DNA from: Aurelia coerulea
Taxonomy: Eukaryota; Cnidaria; Scyphozoa; Semaeostomeae; Ulmaridae
Reading direction: 5' to 3'
NCBI GenBank assembly: GCA_039566865.1
Contig: CM076948.1
Location: 25,536,001 to 25,600,000, forward strand
Length of the DNA stretch: 64,000 bases
Below are positions 9,301 through 24,300 of the stretch, piece after piece. The first letter of the stretch is position 1; each line of letters begins with the position of its first letter. The notes under the pieces are model-generated. The model was not told where the DNA came from. It saw only the letters and a program-made list of their open reading frames with translations, and did not search any database. Position numbers and translations under genes: made by a program.

Positions 9301-12300
9301 CTCTCTTCAGAAATATATCCACCAGACTTATCCTCAGATGAAACTCAATGGGGTGGGGCTAATACCTATTCTTTGTTTCTTCCTACTACCGCTAGGTCAT
9401 TGCAATGTAAAGCGTACTGGCTTAAGTCCAAAAATGATCCTTTGATCTTTAACTCTCAAGGGAATAATAAGGTCTTCTTCCCAAGCACAATTAAGGGCAT
9501 TAATGAGTTGGATATCACTGAGAGGTATCATAGCAAAGAAACCGACTGCTTATACATGCTTGCATATATTTAAATAGAGACAGCTGCTGAATTTGTGGCA
9601 ATGTTGCTTGTTTGATCCTTGGATTGCGAATCGTGACGTACTTTGAACTGTTCATAAATATAGGCTGCGTCAGAAAAATTGTGACCTATTCGTGTGGCTG
9701 CTGCGGAGGAGCTGTATGCTCTATTGTTACGGCATTCGCACAGTTGCATAGTATAGGCTTCAAATTAGAGCCTGACACCCAGTTTTAGCCAATCGGAGAA
9801 ATGGTTCCTGATTTATCGACACGAAAGTCAACAAGTGATTGCTCTAAAAATGCCAAAATCAGAGAAATTTTGAAACAAACGGCTCTCGCGTTGTCTCTCG
9901 CGTTGTCTCTCGCGTTGTCTCTCGCGTTGTCTCTTGCGTTGTCTCTCGCGTTGACTCTCGCTCTCGCGTCGGATTTTTTCAACATTTAAATGGCTCAATG
10001 TTATTGGCTGCGGTCACACTACTGTATTTTCCCGTTGTAATACGAATTGCTTCACTTTCTTGCAATTTGTTTTTGCACCAGAAAGTACGGCAACATAATG
10101 GTACAATGGCACCCGGTCACACATTGATATGATTTATCATGTGACAACTATGCAAGGCTGTGATTGGTTCATTCTCCAAAACAACGCTAAAATATAGGTC
10201 CGGACCTTGTTTTGCCCGTTGCTTTGCATCTGATAATTTTCTTATGGAATCAGCTCTCAGGACCAAATCGCTGTAACAGCGTTGTAGTGTTGTATGTGAA
10301 AACGAAATGCGGTCACATGTCACAGCGTAGTTAACCCGTTGTTTTTAAGGTATACAACGAGGTAAAACGTCTAGTGTGACCGCAGCCATTGTGTTATCAG
10401 TAAAAACGCAATTAACCCATTTTAAATTGCAAAACAATTTTAACACAGCAATAGGACCCTTTTGGAAAACGAAGAAAGTGCTGTTTTAAAGATATAACTT
10501 ATTTCCCATTCCTGTGCCATTAATCAGCAACCACTTGTAATATTGCCAAAAGTGGTCTAAGCCTCTAAGTTGAAGCCTGACCTATGCAACTTTATCAATA
10601 GGCCAATAGAATGTATAGCTCCCCCGCAGCAACCACACAAATACGGCATAATTTTTTGCGACACGCACCCTGTAGTTCACTGCAAAAGTTCTCTCGAACT
10701 CTTAGCATAACTTTATGTGCATCTTTACGAGCATAATGGCGAAAAAGTTAGCAGTAAGATATTGACTTGCAAAGAATTGAACAACCACAGTAGCGATTTA
10801 GGCGAGAGCGTTGCAAGGTACCAACTATGGGGGCGTGTTATCTTGGTTTGGAAATTGCCCCGAAGTTTCCTATTTCTTCAGTTTAAATATCCCATTGTTT
10901 AGGACGGTTTTTAGGGTTTTTCGAAGGGACTTTCTCGAGAAAATCCGGTGTAACATCTGAACGGATGATCTCGTTTAATAAAAACCCTTTCCTACTATCC
11001 TAACTATACAAGCATAGGTATGGTAGATTTGGGAGAGTCATTGACGAGTCGAGAGACATCTGACAGATACCTAGTTCGCGGAAGTGTATTCCTGCAACAT
11101 TTCCCATTTTGACCAATTCACGAAAAAAAATTCAAAAAATTTCGCGTTTTTCCACTCACGAAAGTTTCGTCCCCGGAAAATTTCTTCCCTTGGTAATCCG
11201 TTTGATAACTATGAAAGACAGTTCAATACTTACCGAATAACAAGAAAAATGTTCAGTGTCTTTGTTTTCTGTTTTGATTCTTACATCAGTTTCACTCTTG
11301 AATTTTTCTTCACTTTTTTGACCTTCTGGTGGTAGTTCAACTAAAAATACAAAAAAGGATCGTATGAAATGATCAGCATAGGTTTCAAATCTTTAAATCA
11401 GCGTAAAAAGGTAGGTGTAAAATTCAATGACCTATTTCTTCTGATTGAATGGCTTGAAAGAAACTTTAGATACATATCTATAATCCTACCGTTGGACTTT
11501 CCAGAAATCTTGAATATTTTTCAAAATTACAGTGTATTTTAAATTTCAGCTCGTTTGAGGATGTGACGTCATAAAATTTCTAGATCATAAACCAGATGAG
11601 TGACAGACTTTTGGTTGATACCGTATTGTAGGCATTCATAAACTATGGTTTTCTTCAAAATTACTTCATGTTGCGTCAAACAGTTTAGAAATTACGATGG
11701 TTTTAAGTTTTTTGGAAATTTTTTGTTGAATTTTTGACAAAGAATAACAATATTCTAACTCTGAAAATATTAAAGATTTCAGAAAATTCCCACGGTAGAA
11801 TTATAGAGAAATAGCTAAAGTTTCTTTGAAGTCATTCAGGTCAAAGAAATAGGTCACTCAGTTTTTACACCAGCCTTTTTAAAGAATTGGAACCTATGCT
11901 GAAATGATCACAACAAATCGTTTCACTCGAACTCGGGGACGAATTATTTAAATATGATCAGCTTTTCTGTCCTCATGTCTTAGGCTGAAGTTCACATTTT
12001 GAATCCCAACTAAACTGCAACAATATTCCGCCTCCCAACCTAACTTAAAGGAGCTCTGTGATTGGTTTAGAGAACAAAACTTAGACAAAGGAAAAGAGCT
12101 AGAGCCCAGGATCTTTGAATTTTTCGCATTATTCGCATGATAAATATTCAGTTCAATTCGAAAAGATCTCTTTCCAATTCTTCTCCTTATACAATCTTCA
12201 GCCAATCATGAATGAGACAGATTGCATTTAAAACCCCCGCACACTGCCGACCGAAATCAACCGAAATGAGTGCTTCAAACGTTGTTTGGCAGCTAAATAG

Positions 12301-15300
12301 CTAGGTTAAATCATCATTATTATTTCCTGCTATCTATATGAAGATCGCTACTCTGGGTACCAGATTTGTAAATTGGTGAATTAATCAAAAACAGGGGATC
12401 GATTCCGATCAACTGCACTGAGCGACACAAATGGGCATATCATCCTGGGAAAATAAAAAGGGTGGATGCTTCAAAACAATCCCTTAGTGGTGTTAGAAAT
12501 GTCCTTACAGAAAATTGTTGCTCCTTATTGAGAATTTTTTGCAAGCAGTGGAATGCCTATGTCCAAGCCAATGGAAAACGCACTCCCAATTGTCTTGTAC
12601 GGATAAAATCGATCCCATGTTTTAGGTGAATGTCGAAAGGTTTTAGATCTGCCTGGTTTCGCTAAATCCCTATTTTTGCCGATTTGCCACACCGATGAAA
12701 ATAAGAAATAAAATGACAGGGATGCCATTTAGCCAAGTCATTTAGCCACGAAACAATGCTTAAATCATTGATTTCCATTTACACGTTTTTTTTTATAAGA
12801 AACTTGGATGAGCACTTTGTACCAAAAGTTTTTTAATTTCGCATGAAAATTTCGGTGTTTTAGTAGTAAAAGTTTCTTAATTTGTTTCTTATTTTTTGGG
12901 CCTAAAATTGCGATATTGTTCAAATTTGGGGCTTCTTCTCGACAAAGGGCTTCCATTTTACATTGGCATTGTCATCACGAATAAGTCATGCACATTCAGG
13001 AAAAACATTACCAATTTTTGTAGTTAAAAGTTAAACAAGATCACGGTACCTTTGTTAGAGAGACATAGAATAAAAGAGACATACAGAATTTGAATGTTAA
13101 GAGTTTCTTAACTGTTCTTGAGCGTAGTACTAGAGTTTCTTAAATTTTTGGTCATCATAGTACTAGTTTCTTATAAACCAGTTTCTTATAAAAAAGCGTG
13201 TATCAATCTTTCATGCGCAAAGGTTTTCTCGGCTCATTTTTTGTGTCACCTGGTAGATAGCTATCATTGTCAGTCTAAACTTCCTCCGTCACATCAGCGC
13301 ACTAACTGCACTGCAGCTGGCCAGATTCAAAACAGCTAATAGGTGAGAACGTTATTAGCCTTCAAAAATTCGGGTTATTTGATCGGAGAACCGGCTCCTA
13401 CCAACTTGCTCACATAATGGGGACTTCAAATCCGTTGTCCGACAATCCGCTTTATTATTCAGTTATTTCGCTTCGATATCAAGCAAGTTGGGGCGTAAAT
13501 TCTAATTAGAGCTCGTTTTCGAGCGGGTCACAAACGTTCGTTTAAATCTCCGTGTATAACTATTCTGGAAAAGTTTATTGTTGCTGATTTGTCTTTGGAT
13601 ACCATAAACCAAAAGTGGTATTACCTACCAACATATGATATTACCCTCTAATAACATCCATCTTTTACAAGATACTTGGCTCTCTGGGCCTCGTGGTAGG
13701 GTTTCTTAACTTTGGGTCCAGTTCTTAAGGTAACATGTTCTTTTTCATTTACAAAAAACTGTAGCAGCCTCTTCCATGAAATTAAGAGATCCCAAGAGAA
13801 GCAATCAGAGGTCAATTCGAAGTTATAATCAATTACTTGTTTATCTAAAGGTATAAATTGCCGTTTAACGCTTAATTATTCGCTGAAGATGAACCAAGTA
13901 TGGTTCGAAACGTTTAATTGATCACGTCTTAATTGAAACTATCTTATATTTTACAACTGGATTTGTCAAACATGTCTTAATTAAAACTGGAATTGTCTAA
14001 TATCTTGCAACTGGATTTGTCAAACATGTTTACGTCTTTCTGATGAATGATGAATAAATTTACAATGATTGTCCTCGCTTGCCTCGTCCTTCGAAGTTAT
14101 AATCAACACTAAATTACGAATTTTGAGCATTTTTCTGATGACATATTAGATGAGGGTATTACACAATTTCCAGCATAGTTCCGCACGACCAGTTCAACGA
14201 TCTTTTATCAACGATCTGAACCCTGTAGGTGGGCAGCCTACGACACGTTAAAATGACCCATTCAAGCCAGCATGCTTTGTAAAAATCCCGCTCAAATCCT
14301 GCGCATACGAAGGCGGCTATCTGTAAGATACAATCTCATGCAGTTATCTAACAACTATCGGGACATACATTCGCCGAAATTGAGTTTTTTCAATTTGAAA
14401 TCTTTTTCGGATAAGAAAAAGACTTAATATTTCAACATTTTAAATGATGTTTTTACCGCTTCCCAGCCGCTATCACTGCTCAAACGTCGTGTTTTCTAAT
14501 TGAAAAACTCTCATTACGACTAAATTAAAAGCTAAAAATTTAGGACGAATAAATTTCGGACAAAACATTTTCGGACAAGACATTTTCGGACGTTTTTTGA
14601 AGGAATTTCGGACATTTTTACAGAAATTTCGGACGACTAAAAACCTGCATATTTACAGCATCATACATTGGTAGATCGTGCATCATTTCAGGGCTTCTTG
14701 GTCAGAAATTTCAACAAATGATTCTTGTTGCGGATGATGGGAATGTTTGCTAAGATGCATTAAGTTTAGCAAAATATAATATCGTTCACTAATGCCTCTA
14801 ATGCCTCTTTTTTGTGCAAACTATGCCATTGCTAGTTCATTTTGCGCAATAACAAACTCTCTGAAAAGCGTTGAGATCTGCAGCAACTTCTTGCCACAGC
14901 TAGCAGTGTATCCACTGAGAACGGGGGTCATGTTTTCGTTTTCCTACCCAAACTTTACCAGATTTGGACACACGATGCAAACCTCTTTTCTAACAAGTAA
15001 GAAGGTATACTGTATTCATTAAGATTTTAAGACAAGGGGGCTCCCTTCTCGTTAGTATACCTACTTGGAGAGCTCCTCCTTTAAGTTATCCTTTCATGTA
15101 CAAATTTTTTGTCTCTGTGTAGTTTCTTTTCTTTGTAAAGTTGATATAAAGTATCTTTAATTCTGTTATGTGTAATTTTGTTTTAATAATTTATTTGTAT
15201 GCATAAGAATGCAAGAAGTGAATTGAATTGAACTGAGCTGAATTGATTATTCTTCTCAATACGTACCTATCAAGTCGCACTCGTCCAAAAGAGCCACTTT

Positions 15301-18300
15301 ATTGGTATCCAAGCTCCTAGCAGTGCAAAGGCCTTTTTCGTCAGATACCTGTGAAATGGAAAATATGAATTATATGTATGCGATCAGTGGGGATACTCGG
15401 CAGATATACATGCAGGGGGTCATTTCGAGAAATTTTTATGTAACCCAAAAATATCAGCTCATTTTAAACTTTGACGCGTATAATCGAAAATGCATTATAA
15501 TATTCTGAAACGATGCAAAACAAGGTCAGGATTACTTCTAACGAATCCCATGTTATTTTCGACCAAAAATATTATTCTTTACAATATTCTGACCAAAAAT
15601 TATTAGACTTACCTCCCCTATGTGCATGAGCCGACAGCCCCCCCCCCCCCTCCCTGTGGCAATAGCTACATTATCAAGAATTTTGAGGCTGCAAAGATGT
15701 AACACTTTATGAATCAAAGCCAATTGCAAAAGGGGGGACTTGCAATCTATGGACGATTAAGGTTTCCTGTCCTGGGCATGCGCCAAATCAAATAAATGAA
15801 TTTCAAAATTTCAAATGAATTTCAAAATTTGCACTACCTGAAGTACTTGACAAGGCTTCAATGCAAGAACCCTTGCTTGATGCCTGAAAGGCCAAATCGT
15901 TCTTTTTCAATTTCTTTATTCATTTTCAGAAAGAAAAATCCTGTCTTTCAAAATTAGCAAATGCGATCATAAAAATTCAATCACAAGACACTGATTTGGA
16001 ATAAATTTCATCAAATTTCCGAAATTTACTAAATTCTTAATCGTCAGATAACATGAAATGAATTCAGGCATATTTTTGATGAATATATTCGTTAAAATCT
16101 TATAGATTGTGCTTTCTGAAATCAAATGGCTAGTCAATGCTACATGCATATTTTATAATCTTTCAAACATGTGAAATTACAGAAAAAATAAGAAATAAAT
16201 TTGATCATTGAAAAGTCGCTTCCCTCAAATCTGTTGACTCTTCTATGCATGGCAGGCGATTCAAACAGACGACATGACGTCACAACGGCAACGAAAACAC
16301 GACATCATCTTGTTTTGGTCAAAATGAAGAAATCAATGTCTAGTCAATGCTACATGCATATTTTCTAATTTATCAGACATGTGAAATTACAGAAAAAACA
16401 AAAATTGAATTTGATCATTGAAAAGTCGCTTCTCTCAAATCTGTTGACTCTATTATGTATGGCAGCATAGGACTCAAATCTTTCAAATCTTTGAAAAGGT
16501 GGTTGTAAAATACTATGACATTTTTCTTTGAATTGGATTGCTTGAAAGGAACTTATGGTACTTTGCTGTAAATCTGCCATGGACATTTTTTGATATCTTA
16601 ATTTCTTTTAAAATGGTGGCAATTTAATTATTTTTGAAAAAATTCATGGAAAATTTTGAAAACATGTAAATCATCGTAAATCCTAAACTAATAGAGGAAA
16701 ATAATGTAACCTTCAAGAAAACCATAGTTTATCAAGGTCTACATTATGGTGGCAAGCAGAAATCAGTAGCTTTGGTGGTTTATGATTTAGAAATTTGATG
16801 ATGTCATAGCCTCAAATTTAATAAATGCCACCATTTCGAAACTAATCAAGATATCAATAAATTTCCACGACAGATTTACAGCAAAAAGCCCTAAGTTCCT
16901 TCCAAGCCATTTATTTCAAGGAAAACTGCAATAAGATTTTACAACAACCTTTTTAAGATTTGAGCCCTATGTTATGGATGGCAAGCGGCGATTCAAACAG
17001 ACGGCATGACGTCACAATGGCAACGACACAGCAGCAGCAGCCACATATATGGGGCACGGGGCACAATCTTTTGGGTAACCCTATCTGTATGTTAAGCGAC
17101 ATGATAGTGATAGGTGTATACGTTGCAAATGAGATACGTCTGAAATACGTCTGAAGAAGGCCGAATCATGCATGCTACCAGGTCAAAGCGATTGGCATGA
17201 ATGCATCAGTCTTTCTAGATTTTCATCAGCATAATACAACCACAAGAAAATTTCGATAACCAAGGCGATAACCACAAAAAAGGTTACAAGGTTTCTCTGC
17301 TTGTCAACACTTTCAAATAGCAACCATGGAAACATCTCCATTAAATTTGTTTGGAATGACTTAATGTTATGATACGATTCAAGGTAGTTTTCTTTCTGAG
17401 AGATAAGATTCAGTTCAAGCTCATCACTGAACCTCCCTCATGGTTGACATGTGTAAGTTGTTTTCTTCAGTGTTGTGTTTGGAGAGCGAAGTTACCTGGA
17501 CGGGGGTAGGACACCCTGTTAAAGAACATGACCATTTATATCAGAAAAAGTCTTGGGGAAAATTTCTGTTTTCACCATGTTAAAAACAGAAAGTTAAGTC
17601 TAAAGCCACAGTGTAAAATTTCGACGTTCTCCAGAAAGTCCTTCAGTGTAGTCCTTCAATACAATGAAAAGTCCCGGTGCAGTCGCACAAAATCACCAAT
17701 TTTTGAAAGTTTTTCAATGTTATGAAGCGAAGTGACTTCCACGTGTTGGGCCCAGTTCATAGAGAGAAACAACGAACTCGATTTAAAGAAAAGACCAACA
17801 CTTCAGTCACGATATTTCTTTCGATGCAAAGTTGTGGCGGGAATTAATCTCGGCCCAGACGCTTTTTCGATGAGAGCAGCACAACCTAATTCAAAACGCA
17901 AAAAAACTTTTTGAATTAAAAGTTAGAAACCCTTCTGGGGATCTCAAGGGGGGGGGGGAGTCTAAAAGCAACTTAAAATAGTGTGTCCAGGAAGAGGGCA
18001 GAAATTGAATCGCTTCGCGAAACAAAAACCTTATCGCTGTATTGACCATGGGTAGTAAGACACCGCAGTTATGCAGCATATTGCATGCTCCTGCGGAGGA
18101 AAATTTATATCGTTCCGCGGAGGAGGTTTCGAAAGATCTCTTTCGCTAGCTCCTCCGTAGCAGAGCATAAATTTATATTCCGCAAAATTATAAAGCTGCG
18201 GGAATCAGGAACAACTGCGGCGTCGAATGCATTGACTTGGTCAAAAAACCCGCAAAACAATGAAACGCCTCGTTTCTGAGAGTTGTCGGGTTGGATTGTG

Positions 18301-21300
18301 GAATTTTCACACCCGCTGCTGCAGGTAAGGCGAATGCATGCGGTATCTAAAATCTGCCTTCAATACATATCGTGCTAAAAATGAGCATTGAAAAACGGCA
18401 GCAAAAGCTCTGACTCATAAGCAGGAAAACGATAGACGGTATTGACAACGTCCAAATTTTAACATGTATACTATTCCCATTTACAGACGTCATGGTTCCT
18501 AAGTCAACATCGAAGCATCTAGCTATTTTGAAACGAAACCACCAGAGATTGAAATTCTTGAAAAGAGATAAAAAAGAAGTATTTCCTATGTCAACATGAA
18601 GAAGACATTATTATTATAATTGTAGACAAGTTCGTGTGGAGACAACAGGCTACCCGTTCACGGCCTTCTCTGATTACTAAGGATTATCCAGTAACAGAGG
18701 TCATAAAGAGGGGAAGGCAAACAGAGCAGACAATACAGATCGGCTTGAAAGCGGCCTACGAGTTCTGAAGACGATTCGCTGAATAATAATGAAATAACAA
18801 GCGACGCAATCCAATAAGAACAAACGGGCGGCTGCAGCTTTTCTCCCAAGCGCTTCCATTGTGTTTATTGTAGGCAATTGCAGTGCTTTTCATCATTGAG
18901 AAAGTAAATAGGCCAGATCCAGTTTGCTTTAAATGAATGGGAGACAGTTGGTGACGAATAAAATTGACTTCTAGGTCATGCTTTCAGATTTTAAACTCGA
19001 AAGCAGAAGTTTAAATATTGGCCGATTCGAAGACGATAGCTGACGCCCTTTTTAAATCCTAACGCATGAGGAATCGTCAATCTTCTCTTCAAACGTAGAT
19101 TCAAAAACGACGGGTCCATGTCTGTAAAAAAGCATGTTCTCTTTTTGAACGCGTGCGATTAACAACAACAAATTAAAACCAGACCCAGTCTGCCTGCATG
19201 CACGCGAAGAGCATAGATAACCATAGTTAAAGAGCTATTGTCACCCAGGGTCCTTTGCGGGCACGCTGAAATTTCAGACTGTCTGAAAATGAAATTGGAC
19301 CTAATATAAGCGGAAACCATGGATCCACACTGCAGTACTTCAACTGTTAGAGAAGCTTTACTTTGGTACTGTCTACTGCATTGTGTATATTTGTTTTTAG
19401 CCTGCGTGCAGTCTCAACTCCTCGAAAGTATCGAGGAGTTGAGGCTGCATGCAGGCTATATATTTTCCGTTCGGGCCACGTTTAATTTTCACATCAGACA
19501 GTCTAAAATTGTAGTGTGCCCGAAAGGAACCTTGGGTGGCAATGGCTCGTTAAACTCCAAAGACAAATCACTTTGATTTTGATATCAAATTCATGACAGA
19601 ACACGGCAGTAAGATCTTTCTTTCACCAAAACTACTGCATTGTTACCGAAAACATTTAGAAAGTAGAGAAAACTCTGCACGCTTGCTAAGAACTGTAAGA
19701 TTCACAAAGAAGGAAGCTAAAGTAAATGAATTCGACAATAGGTCTCTAAACACAAGAATGAAACTTAATATGACCGCTGAAGATGGTAAAATATCTTCTT
19801 CGTAAAATATCTTCTTTCCATCACAATGAATACGGCACCACCGATACATTGAATGAATGCTTCTCTTTCCAACTATTTGGGACCCACCCATCTCTACGTA
19901 TCTATATGTGGCAGCAAACGGCAGACATAGTTTTTAACGGGAGTTTGATGTTTCAAACACACGAATTACGCTGTATATTGGCTCTTTCTTCTAATACCTT
20001 CCGCAAGCCTTTGGAGTAAAGGCAATTCTATTCTAAAAACTTTCAGTTTCTCTCAGAAGGCTTTGTGGTGCATTGGTGTAATTCTCTGACTCCGTGGGGC
20101 ACAGATGGGATTTGAAACTAACCGATTCTATTTTCAGAGAGTTTTTAGTTTCGAGATTTCAGGAGCTTCTTGTTTATTGCCGTAGAAAGAAATGTTGGTC
20201 TATTTTCGGAGGGAATTTGGGAATATGCTGCATGAAAACTGTACTTTTTTAGCCAATTTAGGCCCCTGTCGGCAGTTCAGGCCCCTATGTTGGAATATAT
20301 CTGGTGCCAACCCTGGATGTGGTTGGCAAAGCATAGGAACCTTGTCGTATAAATCTATGGACCTTCTTTCTTTTCCCCTCAAACAGGAAGACATCCCATC
20401 AACAGAAAGCTTTCTACAAAACGGTAATTGCAGACAGAAGGATTGCTGTGAAATATTTTAGAATAGGCGGTTATGTTATTCACTTGTGATTGTTCACTGG
20501 CCAAGCTGATTGACAGAAGGAGTGAAATGACTTTAGTTTAACAGTCCCTTTAAATCGTCGGTTAGCTAAAAGGAAATTAAATTTCGTTCTCCCATCACAG
20601 ATTAAGTTTAATTTTGGTGTTTCTACAACAGTTAAAATCTCTTTGTACTTCGAAGAATCCAATCTCAACAACAAGGCATGGAATTCAAATATTTCAAACT
20701 TTTTTACCTGGTTTAAAATCCTATTACGATAATCATAAATAAAACTCGAACCATAAATGTAAATATAAGTACTTTTCATAAAGATTCCATGTCTCTAAGC
20801 CATACAAATCACCGAACCACACATTTTTAACAGAAAAAACAAGTTTGATGACAATTTGATTGCAAACCATGTGACCATTTCGAAATCATGTAAAACAAAA
20901 CTGATCGTCAACTGGAGCAGCAGGGACGTAAGAACCAGGGGCAATGGGATAGGTGTGCCCCTAATATTTGCTCCATTATAACGAAAAGTGCTCATTATGC
21001 TTCCGGAAGTGCCCCTTTAGCCAGAGTTGCAAAGAGTCGTTTACCTTCCTCCAAACCTGAATTTCAATGTCTCAACCATCAATTGTAAAATAACTCAAAG
21101 GGGTCTCTTATATAGCAAGAAAGGTTTTCATGAGTTTTTCATCGATCTTCCCATGCTATGTATATCAGGATCGTTACGTGCCTGAAAACTATGGCCCAAA
21201 ATATAAAATGCAAGAAATAGTTAGCACTCAGAGGAAAAGATTACCCAAACAACTTTTGGATGAATTTTTCTTAAAAAAATGTCGATGAATCGCACAGTGG

Positions 21301-24300
21301 TATATGGGCCAGCGTAAATTAACTTTGGTAATGGAATGAGGGGGTCTGGGCAGTGAAACCCCAGGGAACTTTTCTAGGACACGCCCATTACTTTGGCTTA
21401 GAACGCCTCACCTGATCTCATGTTCGCCAGTACCAAAATATAACCTTCTTTTCCAAATAAGTTAAAATTTCACCAAAAGAAGACACACCTAGATTGATTC
21501 CTTATTAAATTTCCCCACATAACGATATAACACAATCACAATTCTCGTTTTGTATAAAACCTTCCTCAATTTTTCGCCCAAACCTTCCATCAAACCAGAT
21601 TGGTAGGTTTGTAGGCTTTTTGCGTCTCTGCCTTTTGCTTTGTGAAAAAATGCCCTTGAGGTGTTGTGGCTGACAAGGAAAGATTTTGTAACACAATAGC
21701 ATGAGATATTTTTGTCGACACCTGAATTCAAAGCAATTAGCGATTGCAGACAAAGGACACTCTCTCAATCACAAATTCAAAACAAAGAAAGCCGCAAAAG
21801 TTGCTCTGAAACCCAGGTAGCTTGCACGTTCGTTGTGCATTCCAGAAATCGTTTTCAAGAGCAAAAACGAGCCCATCTCGAAAGAAGGAGGATATATCTA
21901 CACATCTACCGCGGGCATTTTATTTCTTTGGTTCAGAAGCCGAGCAGTAAGTGTTTTTAATACACCCAAAAATGAGAGAATTGAATCGCCTCCCAATCGG
22001 ATTTGAACCAAACAAATTAAATGCCCGGGGCAGATGTGTAGATATATCCTTCTTCTTTCGATCTATGCTCATGTTTGCTCTTAACAACAATGTCTGGAAT
22101 GCACAATGAGTGAGCTAGCTACATAGGTTTCAGATAAACTTTTGCGGCTTTGTTTCTTTTGAATTACTGGTTGAGAGAATTTCCTTTGTCTGCGCTCGTT
22201 AATCGCTTTGAATTGCGGTGTCAATCAACACCAACTTGTGCTATGTCTTACCAAATCTGTCCTTGTTTCTGTGGCCCCAATTCTAAGATCCTACCGCCCT
22301 GTGAAACAGACTTGTACATCAAGATTTCTGTGGTATACCGTTTTACCCTACTTAGGTTTGAAAAGAGCAGTTAAATCTGGCAAATCTTTATAATTCAAAG
22401 TCTGAACAATTGAGATCGAACTTGATCTTCAATCATTTGTGAGAGGGAAACAATCATTTGAATCTCGTTTCTACTTGGTAAGAAAGTCTTAGGAGCTTAC
22501 AAGATGGGTTTAATTTACGAAAGACCATAAAAGACAGTCCATATGGATCCATTGAAAACCAACAGAATAAAATAGGGATAAAATAATGCAAATTTCTGGA
22601 AACAGTGTACATGCATTAAAGAGGCCAAGCCCTGCCTTAAAGAATTAGAAATTGCATAACTAGATATTCTATATCTCCTCCTCTCTAACAGGGCTGAAGG
22701 AAGCAATCTTATACTTGGAGGGGCAGAAAATCAAATTTTTGTTTGTTTGTAAATTCTGTCTCACAGTATATGTCAGGTATGTTATCCAAATAAAATGAAC
22801 CAAAATAGTGTTGGGTCATTACAACCCCAACCTGACATCTAATGTTAAACAGACTCCAATACAGTATTTATCGTTTCTCTTTGTTAGTTTTGTGTAGCAT
22901 TTATTTAAAATTGTATGTAGTTTAGCATTTTTTAAACAATGACTAGGGAAAGTCAGTCTTTTGCTCCTCGTGCTATAGTTCTTGTAGTATTGTCAAGTAT
23001 TTTGTAGGTAGAGTAATCCGTAATGTGTATTGTAAATTTCTAACGGAATGTATAAAAAAATCAATGCTGAAATCAAGTATTGGGGTTCTTTTTCAAAAGA
23101 CTTATTGATAGAGAAAAGGCTGAAATCAAATTTTGGGGTTCTTTCAAAATATTTTTGTATTTGATTGTATTTAGCTGTTGCGCACTAAGTGTAATCTGCT
23201 TATTTTTCAACAAGAATATATATATAAGAGAGCAGGGTTCACACCACGGGGGGAGGGGTTCTTCCTTAGTAAAGGTACCTGGAGATGTGCCGCAACGAAG
23301 GGTAATACTTTTTTGGACTTCTAGTCTACCAAGGGTATACTTTTTTGCAATTTTGGTCTAGCCACGGTCTAGCTAAGGGTATCACATTTGACAATATTGG
23401 TCTCGGGAATTTTGTCAAAATTAGTCCAGCCAAGGGTACCATTTTTGCAAAAATTTGTCTAGCCAGCGATACCACTTTGAATGTGCTTGTGGCAATTTTG
23501 CCAAGAGCTCCCCTGTGTTTCATACCACACCTAAAACTACATCAGCGTAAGGGGTCAGAAACTCAATTAGTGGATCTACTTCTGGGATATGATAGCTACT
23601 TTTGTGACATTGCACAAAAATTCACAATCACATGAAATTGAATGAAATTTATATAAAATTGATTCAGAACATTTTTTAGACGAATAGATTTTGCAATTTT
23701 CCACGCCATTCTTGGTTTGAAATGGCTTCTTATCCATCTACTTCCATTGCTTTATAAAGATTTTGCCACATTGAACATATTGTCAAAACACTCAAATATT
23801 CTTAATTTGAAGAACACAATGACTGAATGTCACAAAAGAATTAACGGCCAGGAAGTTTTGTTTCAACAAGGGTATTGGTGTCTTCTGATCTGCAAACGCA
23901 GTTCAAAACTAACATTTGAAGTAACAAAGTTGAGAAACAATTTGAAATTGATAGTGATGTTTGTTGAGGGGGAAAGTCTCTTAAAAACCCAAAATAAATG
24001 TAGAAAATAAAATAAAACATCTCTTATAAATGGAAGCTGCCACTGAAATTCTGCATACCTTCTTATAAACAGCTTGGCCTGCTTCTGTTTCAACCTCTTT
24101 TGCTTTGCAAATTTCAGTGTTTACCGATCCTACACTTCCAGAGCAATGGACATGTGGTATTGAATCTTGGGAGCTCATGCATTCACCTGTAAAATGATAG
24201 CAAAGGATTTCATCGCTACATATCCTGATATCTTTTATTGTCCTCATACAGACAAAAAATTGATTGTGATGGAGAAATTGACAGGAACTGTTTGGAACTG

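Larger units (their letters stand above)
9661..10670. mobile_element. ~1-kb TIR element carrying a minisatellite and a nested element
   Basis: The left end (AGGCTGCGTC...GTGTGGCTGCTGCGGAGGAG) pairs with the right end (CTCCCCCGCAGCAACCACAC...GACACGCACCCTG) over about 70 bp. The right terminus, read inward, is CAGGGTGCGTGTCGC, which is hAT-like. No clear target duplication is visible. Inside lie a 12-bp minisatellite and a second inverted-repeat element, and no transposase ORF. Confidence 0.7.
8662..24058 (-). other. nkd intron 3 (15.4 kb) packed with repeats
   Basis: Apart from the elements listed separately and the candidate exon at 15267-15348, the intron holds no gene that I can support. 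A LINE-like AT-rich tail with GAATT repeats ends near 15240. Stretches without recognised content include 8900-9650, 13210-15040, 15350-16130, 17050-18040 and 19560-21670. Confidence 0.6.

Noticed and set aside
9785..9989. NARDNARD / LALSLALS repeat peptides
   Set aside because: They translate a 12-bp minisatellite on the two strands.
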